Positions 12,229 through 19,611 of a DNA stretch of 64,000 bases are shown here, piece by piece. Within the stretch, counting starts at the first letter, position 1. Each line of letters opens with the position of its first letter. This DNA comes from Mitsuaria chitosanitabida ATCC BAA-476 = NBRC 102408 (GTDB taxonomy: Bacteria > Pseudomonadota > Gammaproteobacteria > Burkholderiales > Burkholderiaceae_C). Below the pieces are notes generated by a model. It did no database searches, was not told where the DNA came from, and saw nothing but the letters and a program-made list of their open reading frames with translations. The DNA lies in the NCBI RefSeq assembly GCF_001598255.1, contig NZ_BCYP01000018.1, positions 62,001-126,000 of the forward strand, in the 5' to 3' direction. Both the position numbers and the translations under genes were made by a program.

Positions 12229-12244
12229 GGTGATGTGCATCACC
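12229..12244. promoter_or_regulatory. CRP-family-like palindrome
   Basis: GGTGATGTGCATCACC has perfect GGTGA/TCACC arms separated by six bases, matching the GTGA-N6-TCAC core bound by CRP-type regulators. It lies about 100 bases before the small-protein/lipoprotein/FlgH-like gene run, which ends in a Crp/Fnr-type regulator gene. Whether that regulator or the housekeeping CRP homologue binds here is inference. Confidence 0.55.
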
Positions 12245-12345
12245 CAGGCTGTGTCCATCCGCCGGATCCGGACCCTCATCACGGCATGCCTGCGGAGCCC
12301 CGCGGCGAAGAATCCGCTCACCCCAATGAACGAGAGCGCTTCGCC

Positions 12346-12597
12346 ATGAACGTCAAGACCGCTTCTCCCGCATCGGCCGCCCATGGCGCCGGTGCCACCC
12401 ACGCCGCCTCCGGTCCCGCCAAGGGCGCCAAGCCCGCCGCGGCCGGCAACGCGGATTTCTCCAAGATGCTGAAGAGCGCCCAGGCCGACGGCCCGGCCGC
12501 GGCGGCGCACGCCACGCCGCCCGCCGCGCCCACGGCGGCGACGCCGGCACCGGCGACGCTGGCGGTGGACACGGCCTCGCTGGCCGCCCGCGCCTGA
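12346..12597 (+). CDS. Ala-rich small hypothetical protein, 83 aa
   Basis: A low-complexity protein dominated by Ala, Pro and Thr (for example TPPAAPTAATPAPATLAVD) with one short lysine-containing helix (NADFSKMLKSAQAD). It has no signal peptide, so it is probably cytoplasmic and largely disordered. The ribosome-binding site is weak. The next gene starts 17 bases after its stop, which suggests co-transcription. The codon pattern supports a real gene, but low complexity makes the call moderate. Confidence 0.5.
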   Translation: MNVKTASPASAAHGAGATHAASGPAKGAKPAAAGNADFSKMLKSAQADGPAAAAHATPPAAPTAATPAPATLAVDTASLAARA

Positions 12598-12614
12598 ACG
12601 CCGGAGGCCCGCAC

Positions 12615-13037
12615 GTGACCAGCGTTCCTTCCTTCTCCGGCACGCTCGCCGACGGCGGCGGCCGCGCCTCCGTGGCGGCCTCGGTGTCGGCACCGGCGGC
12701 GTCCGGCGGCTCGCCCGAGCTCGGTCTGACCATCGGCCTGCCGGTGCTCGGCGTGACCGCGACCTTCAGCGCCGAGAGCCTGCAGGCCCTGGCCGGATCG
12801 GCGGCCGACGTGGTCACCGGCGCGGCCCATGACCTGGGCGAGGCCGGCGCGAACGTCGTCAAGGGCGCGAGCCAGGCCGCGACGCGGGTCATGAGCGCGG
12901 TCGGCGACGGCGCCGGCGCGGTGCTGGACGCGGCGGGCGAGGCCGGATCGCAGGTGGCGAGCGTCGCCGGCAATGTCATCGGCTACGGCGTCATGGCGGC
13001 GCTGGCCGGCGGCGCCGTGCTCGACGAGCTGGTCTGA
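12615..13037 (+). CDS. Gly/Ala-rich hypothetical protein, 140 aa
   Basis: GTG start with GGAGG eight bases upstream. The N-terminal third is Ser/Ala/Gly-rich. The rest is a run of amphipathic helical repeats (AHDLGEAGANVVKGASQAA, then a similar VGDGAGAVLDAAGEAGSQVA) that ends in a hydrophobic Gly-rich segment (IGYGVMAALAGGAVLDELV). This resembles glycine-zipper, membrane-associating sequences. It lies between the Ala-rich protein and a lipoprotein gene with gaps of 17 and 10 bases, so an operon is likely. No family is recognised. Confidence 0.6.
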   Translation: MTSVPSFSGTLADGGGRASVAASVSAPAASGGSPELGLTIGLPVLGVTATFSAESLQALAGSAADVVTGAAHDLGEAGANVVKGASQAATRVMSAVGDGAGAVLDAAGEAGSQVASVAGNVIGYGVMAALAGGAVLDELV

Positions 13038-13047
13038 GGGTCAGGTC

Positions 13048-13620
13048 ATGCGTGTCCCCGTGATCCGATCCGCGCTCCGGCGACCGCTGGCGCTGCTGCT
13101 GGCCCTGACCGCCGCGGCGGGGCTGGGCGGCTGCGGCATCCTGAGCCCGTTGCCGGCCTGGGAGCTGGTCAAGGCGACCGGCACGGCCACGTCGACGGCG
13201 CTGGCCACGGCCGCGCCGGCCAAGGCCAGCAATACCGTCCACCACGGCGACGCACCGGTGCGCGACGTGTGCATCGAGTTCAACCGCAACGCGCCGCTCG
13301 AGGATCTGGTCCCGTCGCTGCAGGCGGAACTGCGCAAGCAGGGCGTCGAGAGCCGCGTCTTCGAGCCGGGCACGGGGCTGCAGCAATGCGGCGTGTGGCT
13401 GCGCTACGTCGCCACCATCGAATGGGGCGTGCCCCCGATGGCCAGCGCCTACCGCGCCAACCTGAGCGCCGCGTCGCTGAGCCTGCACCGGTCCGACGGC
13501 ACGCTGATGTCCACCAGCAGCTACCAGGCCGAGGAGAACTACGGCATCGCGCGCTGGGCGGGCACGCGCAACAAGATCGCGCCGGTCGTGAAGGCGCTGA
13601 TCACCGGCTTCGAGAGCTGA
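13048..13620 (+). CDS. Predicted lipoprotein, 190 aa
   Basis: An exported lipoprotein: basic N terminus, hydrophobic core LALLLALTAAAGL and lipobox LGGC at about residues 26-29. The mature part carries conserved-looking motifs (VHHGDAPVRDVCIEFN, a predicted small alpha/beta domain, and SLHRSDGTLMSTSSYQAEEN). This resembles proteobacterial lipoproteins annotated as Sbal_3080 family, though that name is from memory and uncertain. The ATG at 13048 is preferred because the signal peptide begins there; the open frame extends upstream into the previous gene. It is ten bases from the preceding stop, with a FlgH-like gene following. Confidence 0.75.
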   Translation: MRVPVIRSALRRPLALLLALTAAAGLGGCGILSPLPAWELVKATGTATSTALATAAPAKASNTVHHGDAPVRDVCIEFNRNAPLEDLVPSLQAELRKQGVESRVFEPGTGLQQCGVWLRYVATIEWGVPPMASAYRANLSAASLSLHRSDGTLMSTSSYQAEENYGIARWAGTRNKIAPVVKALITGFES

Positions 13621-13715
13621 TCCGACGCCCGCCTGGCGCGGGCATGAGCCCGCCGCGCACCGGCCGCCTCACCAGGCCGGACGCGGCGTGACGAGAACAC
13701 GCAGAGAGGAACACC

Positions 13716-14459
13716 ATGTCGACGAAAGACGCACTTCCTGTCGGCCGGGGAGGCCGGTGCCTGCCGGACGGACGCGCGATGCGCGCCGCCGCGGCGCTGA
13801 TCACGGCGGCCCTGCTGGCGGCCTGCTCGAGCCCGACGCCGCCCACGGTGCCGGGACCGATGCTGGTGCAGCCGCCGCAGGCCGCGATGTACATCGAGCG
13901 GCCCGCCAACGGCGCGATCTATCAGCCGGGCATGTCGCCGACCTCGCTGTTCTCGGGCGAGAAGCGCCCCAGCGCCATCGGCGACACGCTGAAGGTCGAC
14001 ATCCAGGAGACCTTGAAGGCCAGCCAGAAGCAGACGACCGACACCACGCGCGACAACAAGGTCGCGGTGAAGGGGCCGGGCGGGCAGAGCAACGTCGGCG
14101 CGATCGAGCGGCTGCTGAACGTGAACGCCAACGCCTCGGGCAGCGATTCGTTCAAGGGCTCGGGCACGACCGAGACCGACAACAGCTTCGTCACGCAAGT
14201 GGCGGTGAGCGTCATCAACGTGCTGCCCAACGGCAACCTGCTGGTGGCGGGGGAGCGCAACGTGGGCCTGAACAAGGGCGTGAACACGCTGCGCTTCTCG
14301 GGGATCGTCAATCCGCGCGACATCCGCCCGGGGAACATCGTCGCGTCGCGAGACGTGGTGAATGCGAGCCTGGAGAGCGTGGCGCAGGGGGACGTGTCGG
14401 AGGCCTCGTCGCGCAGCTGGCTGCAGCGCGTGCTGGCGAGGAGCCTCTCGATCTGGTGA
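13716..14459 (+). CDS. flgH: FlgH-like L-ring lipoprotein
   Basis: A 247-residue protein related to FlgH, the outer-membrane L-ring lipoprotein of the flagellar basal body. AGAGGAA before the ATG supports the start, giving a long n-region and then the lipobox LLAAC at about residues 33-37. The family pattern is clear through the mature domain: SLFSGEKRPSAIGDTLKVDI, NNSFVTQ-type strands, VINVLPNGNLLVAGERNV, TLRFSGIVNPRDI and a closing SWLQRVL. It diverges from typical FlgH in many positions and, unusually, no flgG, flgI or other flagellar gene is near. It may be the L-ring protein in a dispersed regulon or a paralog reused elsewhere. Family membership is firm, role less so. Confidence 0.82.
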   Translation: MSTKDALPVGRGGRCLPDGRAMRAAAALITAALLAACSSPTPPTVPGPMLVQPPQAAMYIERPANGAIYQPGMSPTSLFSGEKRPSAIGDTLKVDIQETLKASQKQTTDTTRDNKVAVKGPGGQSNVGAIERLLNVNANASGSDSFKGSGTTETDNSFVTQVAVSVINVLPNGNLLVAGERNVGLNKGVNTLRFSGIVNPRDIRPGNIVASRDVVNASLESVAQGDVSEASSRSWLQRVLARSLSIW

Positions 14460-14599
14460 CCGCGGGGCGCGTCAAAGCGCAAAGGGGCCGGCGCCACGGG
14501 CCTTATCGACCGATCGGCGTCAGGGCTCCGCTTCTATAACCAACGATTCGCCACCGAGGCGTCCGTGAATTTCCGCGACAGGGAGCGGAGGGCGGAGCC

Positions 14600-15397
14600 T
14601 TGTCCGGCGGACTTCATCGCACGACAAGCATGAGCACGAGAGGGACGCGAGCGCCGCGCATGGACGGCGATCCGACGACGAGCGACGACTGGCTGGCCGA
14701 TGGCCAGGTCCGGACGTACCGTCGCGGGCAGAAGATCATCGAGGCCGGCACGCCGCTGGCCGAGTGGATCGCGATCAGCGGCGGCGCGGCCTTCCTGGCG
14801 GCGCGGGTCGCGGCGGACACGCGCGTGGCCGTGGCCGCGCTGTGGCTGGGGGACGTGATCGGGGCGGACTCGCCGCTGGGCAAGCTGGCGGCGCGCTACG
14901 ACGTCACCGCGCTGGTGGACGTCACGACCATCCACATCCCGCTCACGCGGGTGAAGGATCCGCACGCGCCGCAGCGCGACGCCGCGACGGGCGAGCTGTA
15001 CGCGGCGACCGCGTCACGGCTGCAGGACCAGATCACGATGCGCCTGGCGGGCAACGGCCTGCAGCGTCTGGTGAGCGTGCTGGCGACGCTGGCCGCGGCG
15101 CTGAGCAGCACGCCGCGCGCGATCGCGATCGGGAACAGCCTGTCGCTGCCGGTGTCGCAGGCCTGCATCGGGCAGCTGTCGGGGCTGTCGCGCCGGCAGA
15201 CCTGGATCTACCTGGGGCAGCTCGCGGAGAAGGGCTGGAGCCGGACCTCGCGGACCAAGGTGACGCTGGAGGGCATCAACGCCTGGCTCAGCCTGATGGC
15301 CGAGGTCGAGAGCCGCGGGCTGGACTGCATCGCGACCGTGGACCAGTGCGACATGGTGCTGTCGGCGCTGGCGGCCGCGAGACCCTTGCGGAGATAA
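14600..15397 (+). CDS. Crp/Fnr-type transcriptional regulator
   Basis: A one-component regulator of about 265 residues with an N-terminal cupin-like sensor (YRRGQKIIEAGTPLAEWIAISGGAAFLAAR) and a C-terminal winged helix (GQLSGLSRRQTWIYLGQLAEKGW as recognition region). No Cys cluster for an FNR-type iron-sulfur centre is seen, and the cyclic-nucleotide pocket motif is degenerate, so the effector is unknown. The frame opens at TTG 14600 with CGGAGG eight bases upstream; ATG at 14630 and 14660 are alternatives without clear SD. It follows the FlgH-like gene by 140 bases. Its stop codon overlaps a 16-bp palindrome in front of hicA. Confidence 0.75.
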   Translation: MSGGLHRTTSMSTRGTRAPRMDGDPTTSDDWLADGQVRTYRRGQKIIEAGTPLAEWIAISGGAAFLAARVAADTRVAVAALWLGDVIGADSPLGKLAARYDVTALVDVTTIHIPLTRVKDPHAPQRDAATGELYAATASRLQDQITMRLAGNGLQRLVSVLATLAAALSSTPRAIAIGNSLSLPVSQACIGQLSGLSRRQTWIYLGQLAEKGWSRTSRTKVTLEGINAWLSLMAEVESRGLDCIATVDQCDMVLSALAAARPLRR

Positions 15398-15410
15398 ACA
15401 TTTTTGTTTA
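15395..15410. promoter_or_regulatory. Palindrome upstream of hicAB
   Basis: Perfect arms TAAACA and TGTTTA around TTTT, a strikingly AT-rich site in GC-rich DNA. It overlaps the stop of the Crp/Fnr-type gene and lies about 155 bases before hicA. A likely role is operator for HicB autorepression, though a terminator contribution is possible. Confidence 0.5.
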
Positions 15411-15465
15411 CTCTTGCCGAGCGTCATGAATCGACCGGCACCGGAGAATCCATGAAGTCGACAGG

Positions 15466-15492
15466 CGCCCCCACCAAGGGGGCGTTTGTCGT
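15466..15492 (+). terminator. Hairpin with T-rich tail before hicA
   Basis: Seven-base arms CGCCCCC and GGGGGCG around ACCAA, followed by TTTGTCGTT. It may terminate the Crp/Fnr-type gene or act as a leader attenuator for hicAB. Confidence 0.6.
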
Positions 15493-15565
15493 TCTGATGG
15501 GGGAAAAAACGCCGCAAGCGGTGTCCGAATCCGCAGACTCGACGCCTCTCGAAATGAGGCGGGCG

Positions 15566-15754
15566 ATGAAGGTCAGCGAGTTCCGGCGATGGCTTCAGAT
15601 GCGAGGCGCCACCTTCGTGGAAGGTGGTCGACATACCAAGGTCTATCTGGGCGGACGACAGAGCGTCATGCCGCGCCATCCCTCCCATGAATTGCCGGAG
15701 GGGACGCGGCGCGCGATCTGCAAGCAGCTCGGACTGAAGGCAAGTGAGGACTGA
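15566..15754 (+). CDS. hicA: HicA-type mRNA interferase toxin
   Basis: A 62-residue toxin of the HicA family, double-stranded-RNA-binding-fold proteins that cleave mRNA. The family signature is visible: MKVSEFRRWLQMRGATFVEG, then GGRHTKV holding the catalytic His, then MPRHPSHELPEGTRRAICKQLG. The length matches the usual 60 or so residues. The open frame continues upstream to 15404, but those residues do not fit the family, so ATG 15566 is chosen. The antitoxin gene starts two bases after the stop, the classic toxin-first HicAB order. Confidence 0.9.
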   Translation: MKVSEFRRWLQMRGATFVEGGRHTKVYLGGRQSVMPRHPSHELPEGTRRAICKQLGLKASED

Positions 15755-15755
15755 A

Positions 15756-16184
15756 ATGCTGTTGAGCTTCCCTGCGCGCGTCACGCCGGACGGGACCGGC
15801 TTCATGGTCACCTTCCCGGACGTTCCGGAAGCCATCACCTGCGGCGCCACTTACGAGGAGGCCCTGGACATGGCGGCGGATGCGCTGGCGACGGCGATGG
15901 ACTTCTACTTCGAGGACAAGCGTCCCGTGCCCGAACCTTCGAGGCTCAAGCGCGGGCAAGTGCTGGTCGATCTGCCGCCGAGCATCGGAGCGAAGGTCCT
16001 GCTGCTCAACGAGATGCTGGCGCAGGGGACGCGCAACGCGGATCTGGCAAGGTTGATGAACGTGCGTCCGCAAGAGATCAATCGCCTGACCGACCTCAAG
16101 CATCCGACCAAGATCGACACGATCGCCATCGCCTTGAAGGCGCTGGGAAAGCGTCTTGAACTCCGCTTGGCGGATGCCCGTTGA
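15756..16184 (+). CDS. hicB: HicB-type antitoxin
   Basis: The 142-residue partner of HicA. The N-terminal half is the partly degraded RNase-H-like HicB fold (ARVTPDGTGFMVTFPDVPEAITCGATYEEALDMAADAL). The C-terminal half is an XRE-type helix-turn-helix (NADLARLMNVRPQEINRLTDL) that would bind the operon's operator. A GTGAGGA ribosome-binding site lies inside the end of hicA; a GTG at 15744 is an alternative start. Expected function: neutralise HicA and repress hicAB, probably through the palindrome at 15395-15410. Confidence 0.92.
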   Translation: MLLSFPARVTPDGTGFMVTFPDVPEAITCGATYEEALDMAADALATAMDFYFEDKRPVPEPSRLKRGQVLVDLPPSIGAKVLLLNEMLAQGTRNADLARLMNVRPQEINRLTDLKHPTKIDTIAIALKALGKRLELRLADAR

Positions 16185-16250
16185 AGGAATGACATCGGCA
16201 GGGCAGAGGCCGCCCCTCATCGGAGGGGCCTCGGGCGCGCGAGGCGGGCC

Positions 16251-16292
16251 ATGAGCCCTGAGCCATGAGCCCTGAGCCCTGCGCCCTGATCC
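16251..16292. repeat. Heptanucleotide repeat, six copies
   Basis: Units ATGAGCC/CTGAGCC and two variants (CTGCGCC, CTGATCC) follow without gaps. This is a second intergenic 7-bp array in the window, shorter and more degenerate than the one at 5817-5949. Confidence 0.8.
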
Positions 16293-16411
16293 TGCGATTG
16301 AGCGCATGCGTGTCGAATCCCCGGGATGTCGAATTCGCCCGACCTCGTGCGTCGTCGAGATGAGGTGGGCATTCCGCTCGCCCTTGTCATGCACCGACCC
16401 GGGAGTTCCCC

Positions 16412-17089
16412 ATGAGAAAGCTCATCGCATCCACCTTCGTCTCGCTGGACGGCGTCATGCAGGCGCCAGGCGGCCCCGCCGAGGATCCGGCCGGCGGGTT
16501 CAGCTTCGGCGGCTGGACCTTCCCGTTCTGGGAGGACGGCATGGGCGAGGAGATGGACGCCTTCAACGGCAAGGACCGCGAGCTGCTGCTCGGCCGCCGG
16601 ACCTACGAGATCTTCGAGGCCTACTGGCCGTATCAGCCGGACGACCATCCGATCGCCAAGACCTTCAACGCGACGCGCAAGTACGTCGCCTCGCGGCAGG
16701 CGCGGCGCCTCGACTGGGCGAACTCGACCTTGCTCGAGGGCGATGTGCTGACCGCGGTCGCCGCCCTCAAGCGGCAGGACGGCCCCGATCTGCAGATCAT
16801 CGGCAGCGGCGATCTGATCCAGTCGCTGCGGCGCGGCCACCTGATCGACGAGTACAACGTGTGGACCTACCCGGTCGTGCTCGGGAGCGGCAAGCGGTTG
16901 TTCGAGTCGGGCGCCAAGCCGCAGGCGCTGAGGCTGGCGTCGAGCCGGACCTCGGCATCCGGCGTGCTGATGAGCCGCTACGTCCCGGATGGGGAAGTGC
17001 AGGTCGGCTCGTTCGCCGATGACTCGCCCAGCGAGCGCGAGATCGCGCGCCGGGCGGCCTGGGCGCGGGAAGGCGTCGGGATGAGGTGA
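16412..17089 (+). CDS. RibD C-terminal/dihydrofolate-reductase-fold protein
   Basis: A 225-residue soluble protein of the dihydrofolate-reductase-like superfamily (RibD C-terminal domain type, like YyaP/YwjB). Visible motifs are the N-terminal strand RKLIASTFVSLDGVMQAPGG, ELLLGRRTYEIFEAYWP, LQIIGSGDLIQSLRR (nucleotide-binding Gly motif) and YPVVLGSGKRLF. It probably binds NADPH; the substrate is unknown and these stand-alone proteins are rarely characterised. The C-terminal 25 residues are polar and extra. The next gene starts 59 bases downstream with its own ribosome-binding site, so the two may be co-transcribed. Confidence 0.9.
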   Translation: MRKLIASTFVSLDGVMQAPGGPAEDPAGGFSFGGWTFPFWEDGMGEEMDAFNGKDRELLLGRRTYEIFEAYWPYQPDDHPIAKTFNATRKYVASRQARRLDWANSTLLEGDVLTAVAALKRQDGPDLQIIGSGDLIQSLRRGHLIDEYNVWTYPVVLGSGKRLFESGAKPQALRLASSRTSASGVLMSRYVPDGEVQVGSFADDSPSEREIARRAAWAREGVGMR

Positions 17090-17148
17090 GCCGGTCGCGG
17101 TCGGACGGGCGCCCCGTTTGCCTCCCTGTTCCAAGGAAGGAGCACCTC

Positions 17149-18006
17149 ATGTTCATCATCCTGGGCGCGACCGGCCATGTCGGATCCGAGGTCGTGAACG
17201 CACTGGCGGGCGCGGGTCAGCCCGTGATCGCGGTCACGCATGATCCTCACCACCCCACGCCTTGGCGGTCCCCCGGCGTCGAGGTGGCGATCGCCGACCT
17301 GAACGACCCGGCCGCCTTGCGGATCGTTCTCCGGCGCGGCCGTCGCGCCTTCCTCCTCAACCCGCCGGCCGCCGTCACCGGCGATACCGACCGCATCGAG
17401 CGCCAGACCGTCGCCAACCTCCTCGAGGCCGTGCGGGGCAGCGGTCTCGAGAAGGTCGTCGCCGAATCCACCGGTGGCGCGCGACAGGGCGAGCGCCTGG
17501 GCGACCTCAACGTGCTCTGGGAACTGGAGCAGGGCCTCGAGCGCCAGCCGATTCCGTCGGCGATCAACCGGGCGGGCTTCTACATGAGCAACTGGGCGGC
17601 ACAGCTCGATGACGTGCGGCGGACGGGGCAGCTGATGTCCATGTTCCCGGCCGATCTGCGCCTGCCGATGGTTGCGCCGCGCGATCTGGGCGAGGCGGCC
17701 GCCCGGCGGCTGTTGTCGGGCCTGGACGACACCGGCATCCAGTACGTGGAGGGACCGACGCGCTACAGCGCGGATGACGTGGCCGTCGCGCTCGAGAAGG
17801 TGCTGGATCGCCCGGTGCGGGTCGTCGTCACGCCTCGGGAACAGTGGGAGGCGGCCTACCGCCGACAGGGCTTCTCGCCCGCGGCGGCGGCGTCCTACGC
17901 CCGCATGACGGGTGTCGCGATGGACGCGTTGGATCTCCCCGACGAGTCGATTCGCGGCCAGGTCACCCTCGAGGCCTACTTCCGGGGCCTCGTCGGGCGA
18001 GGCTGA
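17149..18006 (+). CDS. NmrA-like NAD(P)-binding protein
   Basis: A 285-residue atypical short-chain dehydrogenase. The dinucleotide motif GATGHVGSEVV is at the N terminus, and the sequence follows the NmrA/azoreductase-like YtfG pattern: AFLLNPPAAVTGDTDRIE, then VVAESTGGARQGER and INRAGFYMSNW. The catalytic Tyr-x-x-x-Lys of true dehydrogenases is absent, so a redox-sensing or quinone-reductase-like role is more likely than classical dehydrogenase activity. AAGGAAGG before the ATG fixes the start. It lies downstream of the RibD-like gene on the same strand and converges on the YceI gene. Confidence 0.88.
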   Translation: MFIILGATGHVGSEVVNALAGAGQPVIAVTHDPHHPTPWRSPGVEVAIADLNDPAALRIVLRRGRRAFLLNPPAAVTGDTDRIERQTVANLLEAVRGSGLEKVVAESTGGARQGERLGDLNVLWELEQGLERQPIPSAINRAGFYMSNWAAQLDDVRRTGQLMSMFPADLRLPMVAPRDLGEAAARRLLSGLDDTGIQYVEGPTRYSADDVAVALEKVLDRPVRVVVTPREQWEAAYRRQGFSPAAAASYARMTGVAMDALDLPDESIRGQVTLEAYFRGLVGRG

Positions 18007-18030
18007 GCGGCCCTCGCGGGCCGGGCGTCC

Positions 18031-18603
18031 TCACTCCTTCGCGACCGCCTCCACCTGGATCCGCAGGTCGACGTTCATCTTGAAGCCCCAGTCCTTGCCC
18101 GCGGCGAGTCCGAAGGCCTCGCGGTCGAAGCTGCCCGTGGCGTCCGCGCCGCAGTAGTCGCGCTTGAGCATCGGGTGCGGCATGCACTTGAGCTGACGGA
18201 CGGTCAGCGTCATCGGGCGGGTCTTGCCGTTGAGCGTCAGCTCGCCGACGACCTGGGTCGGGACCCCATCCTTCGCGCCGTCGAAGCGGCCCTTGAAGCT
18301 CGCGCCGGGGTTCTTCTCGACGTTGAAGAAGTCCTTGCCCGTGGCCCAGGCGTTCATCGCGTCCAGGCCGAAGTCGATGCTCGCCAGGTCCATCCGCACG
18401 TCGACGCTGCCGGCGCCGGTGGCCTTGTCGTAGACGATGGTGCCGGCGCTCTTGTTCAGCTTGCCGCGCCAGTAGGACAGGCCCATGTGATCGGCCTCGA
18501 AGCTGGGGTAGGTGTGCGACGGGTCGATCTCGTAGGTCACGGGCGCGGCCTGTGCAGCGACGGCGGCGGCGAGCAGGGCGGGAACGAGCAGCAGCGTTTT
18601 CAT
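18031..18603 (-). CDS. YceI family periplasmic protein
   Basis: A secreted 190-residue lipocalin-like barrel of the YceI family, which binds isoprenoid or quinone-like lipids. A signal peptide (LLLVPALLAAAVAAQAA) precedes the family opening VTYEIDPSHTYPSFEADHMG. Further markers are SIDFGLDAMNAW, DFFNVEKNPGASFKG and the closing ADATGSFDREAFGLAAGKDWG. It carries two Cys (CMPHPMLKRDYCG) that could form a disulfide. The start is the ATG at the signal peptide; the longer open frame is not protein-like. It is convergent with the NmrA-like gene. Confidence 0.93.
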   Translation of the reverse strand: MKTLLLVPALLAAAVAAQAAPVTYEIDPSHTYPSFEADHMGLSYWRGKLNKSAGTIVYDKATGAGSVDVRMDLASIDFGLDAMNAWATGKDFFNVEKNPGASFKGRFDGAKDGVPTQVVGELTLNGKTRPMTLTVRQLKCMPHPMLKRDYCGADATGSFDREAFGLAAGKDWGFKMNVDLRIQVEAVAKE

Positions 18604-18703
18604 GGCAGTCCTTGTGAGTGGGTGAGACATCCAGGCGGAGGGCGCCTCCCTGACGACGAGCGAGGTCGGCGTCTTTCGACACGCGGGCGACGAGGCCAGG
18701 AGC

Positions 18704-19213
18704 TTAGAGGCGCTCGATCCCGGTCCTGGCAGCAGCCGCCACCACCAATACCCGCACGGGCCGGGTGTAGGCCGGACTGGCCGCCCGCAGGGTGGACAGC
18801 AGCGCGTCGGCCGCATCGGCATCCGGCGCGCGGACCATCAGCAAGGTCGGCCGCCGGGGACGGAAGGCTGCCGCGGCACTCGGCGGACCTGCCCGCCACC
18901 AGCCGCAGTCCCAGGGATCGTGGGGTCGCGCGGCACCGGTGGAGAAGCATTCGCGCGCCAGGAGGCGCAGGCGCCACGCCAGCCCGGGCCAGCGGCCCAG
19001 GCGCGTCAGTTCATGGCTGCCGTCGAGCGCGCCAGCCGCGCCGTCGAGGCCGTCGCGCGGCGCGATGCTGGCCGCGCGCAGCGGCTCGGTCATCCGGGGG
19101 AAGGCGCCGGCCGCGCACCAGGCGGTGAGCATGGCCGTCAGCGCGGGATCGATCTCGCCCGCCGCCTCGGGCGGCGCCATCAGCGCGTCGTCGAAACGGC
19201 GAGGCAGCCGCAT
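18704..19213 (-). CDS. Hypothetical protein, 169 aa
   Basis: An Ala/Arg-rich protein without signal peptide. It has Trp-rich spots (DPWDCGWWRAGPP) and a C-terminal alpha/beta stretch (PTLLMVRAPDADAADALLSTLRAASPAYTRPVRVLVVAA) that looks like one Rossmann-type unit. I do not recognise a family. It begins four bases before the stop codon of the small membrane protein gene at 19218-19475, on the same strand, so the two are probably co-transcribed. Codon use supports a real gene. Confidence 0.6.
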   Translation of the reverse strand: MRLPRRFDDALMAPPEAAGEIDPALTAMLTAWCAAGAFPRMTEPLRAASIAPRDGLDGAAGALDGSHELTRLGRWPGLAWRLRLLARECFSTGAARPHDPWDCGWWRAGPPSAAAAFRPRRPTLLMVRAPDADAADALLSTLRAASPAYTRPVRVLVVAAAARTGIERL

Positions 19214-19217
19214 GGGC

Positions 19218-19475
19218 TCAGCCGCCGGCCGGCTTTCCGGGCTTGGACGCGCCCGGCTGTTCGGTCACGCCGAAAGGGATGACGCGCACGCCCGAGGCCG
19301 TGGCCGAGGGCTCCGCCGGACGGGCCGGCGGCGCGCGCTTGATCCATGCGCCGACGCCCGGGGAGGAGAGCATGTCCACGGCGCCCTGACGCATCTGGGT
19401 CGCGATGAACAGCCCGGCCACGGCCAGGACGACGGCCGCGATGCCCGCGGCGATTTTGATGGGGGAGATCTGCAT
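19218..19475 (-). CDS. Small membrane-anchored hypothetical protein, 85 aa
   Basis: One N-terminal membrane helix (IAAGIAAVVLAVAGLFIATQ) followed by a Pro/Ala-rich periplasmic or cytoplasmic tail ending SKPGKPAGG. It is divergent from the hybrid kinase gene at 19612 and adjoins the 169-residue hypothetical gene. The anchor-plus-disordered-tail layout suggests a scaffold or assembly factor, but nothing more can be said. Confidence 0.6.
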   Translation of the reverse strand: MQISPIKIAAGIAAVVLAVAGLFIATQMRQGAVDMLSSPGVGAWIKRAPPARPAEPSATASGVRVIPFGVTEQPGASKPGKPAGG

Positions 19476-19611
19476 GAGGAGGCCTTCGACAGGGCGCAGA
19501 GGTTAACAGGGCGGCAGGCCGGCCATGCCGTGACGACCTACACTCGCCCGGTCCCGGCCGACGGCCCGGTGCGGCGTCGCACCGGCGGGTCGCGCCAGCC
19601 CCTGGAGCGCC

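Noticed and set aside
16209-16229. GCCCCT/AGGGGC hairpin after hicB
   Set aside because: The stem is six bases and has no T-tract, so it is not convincing as a terminator.
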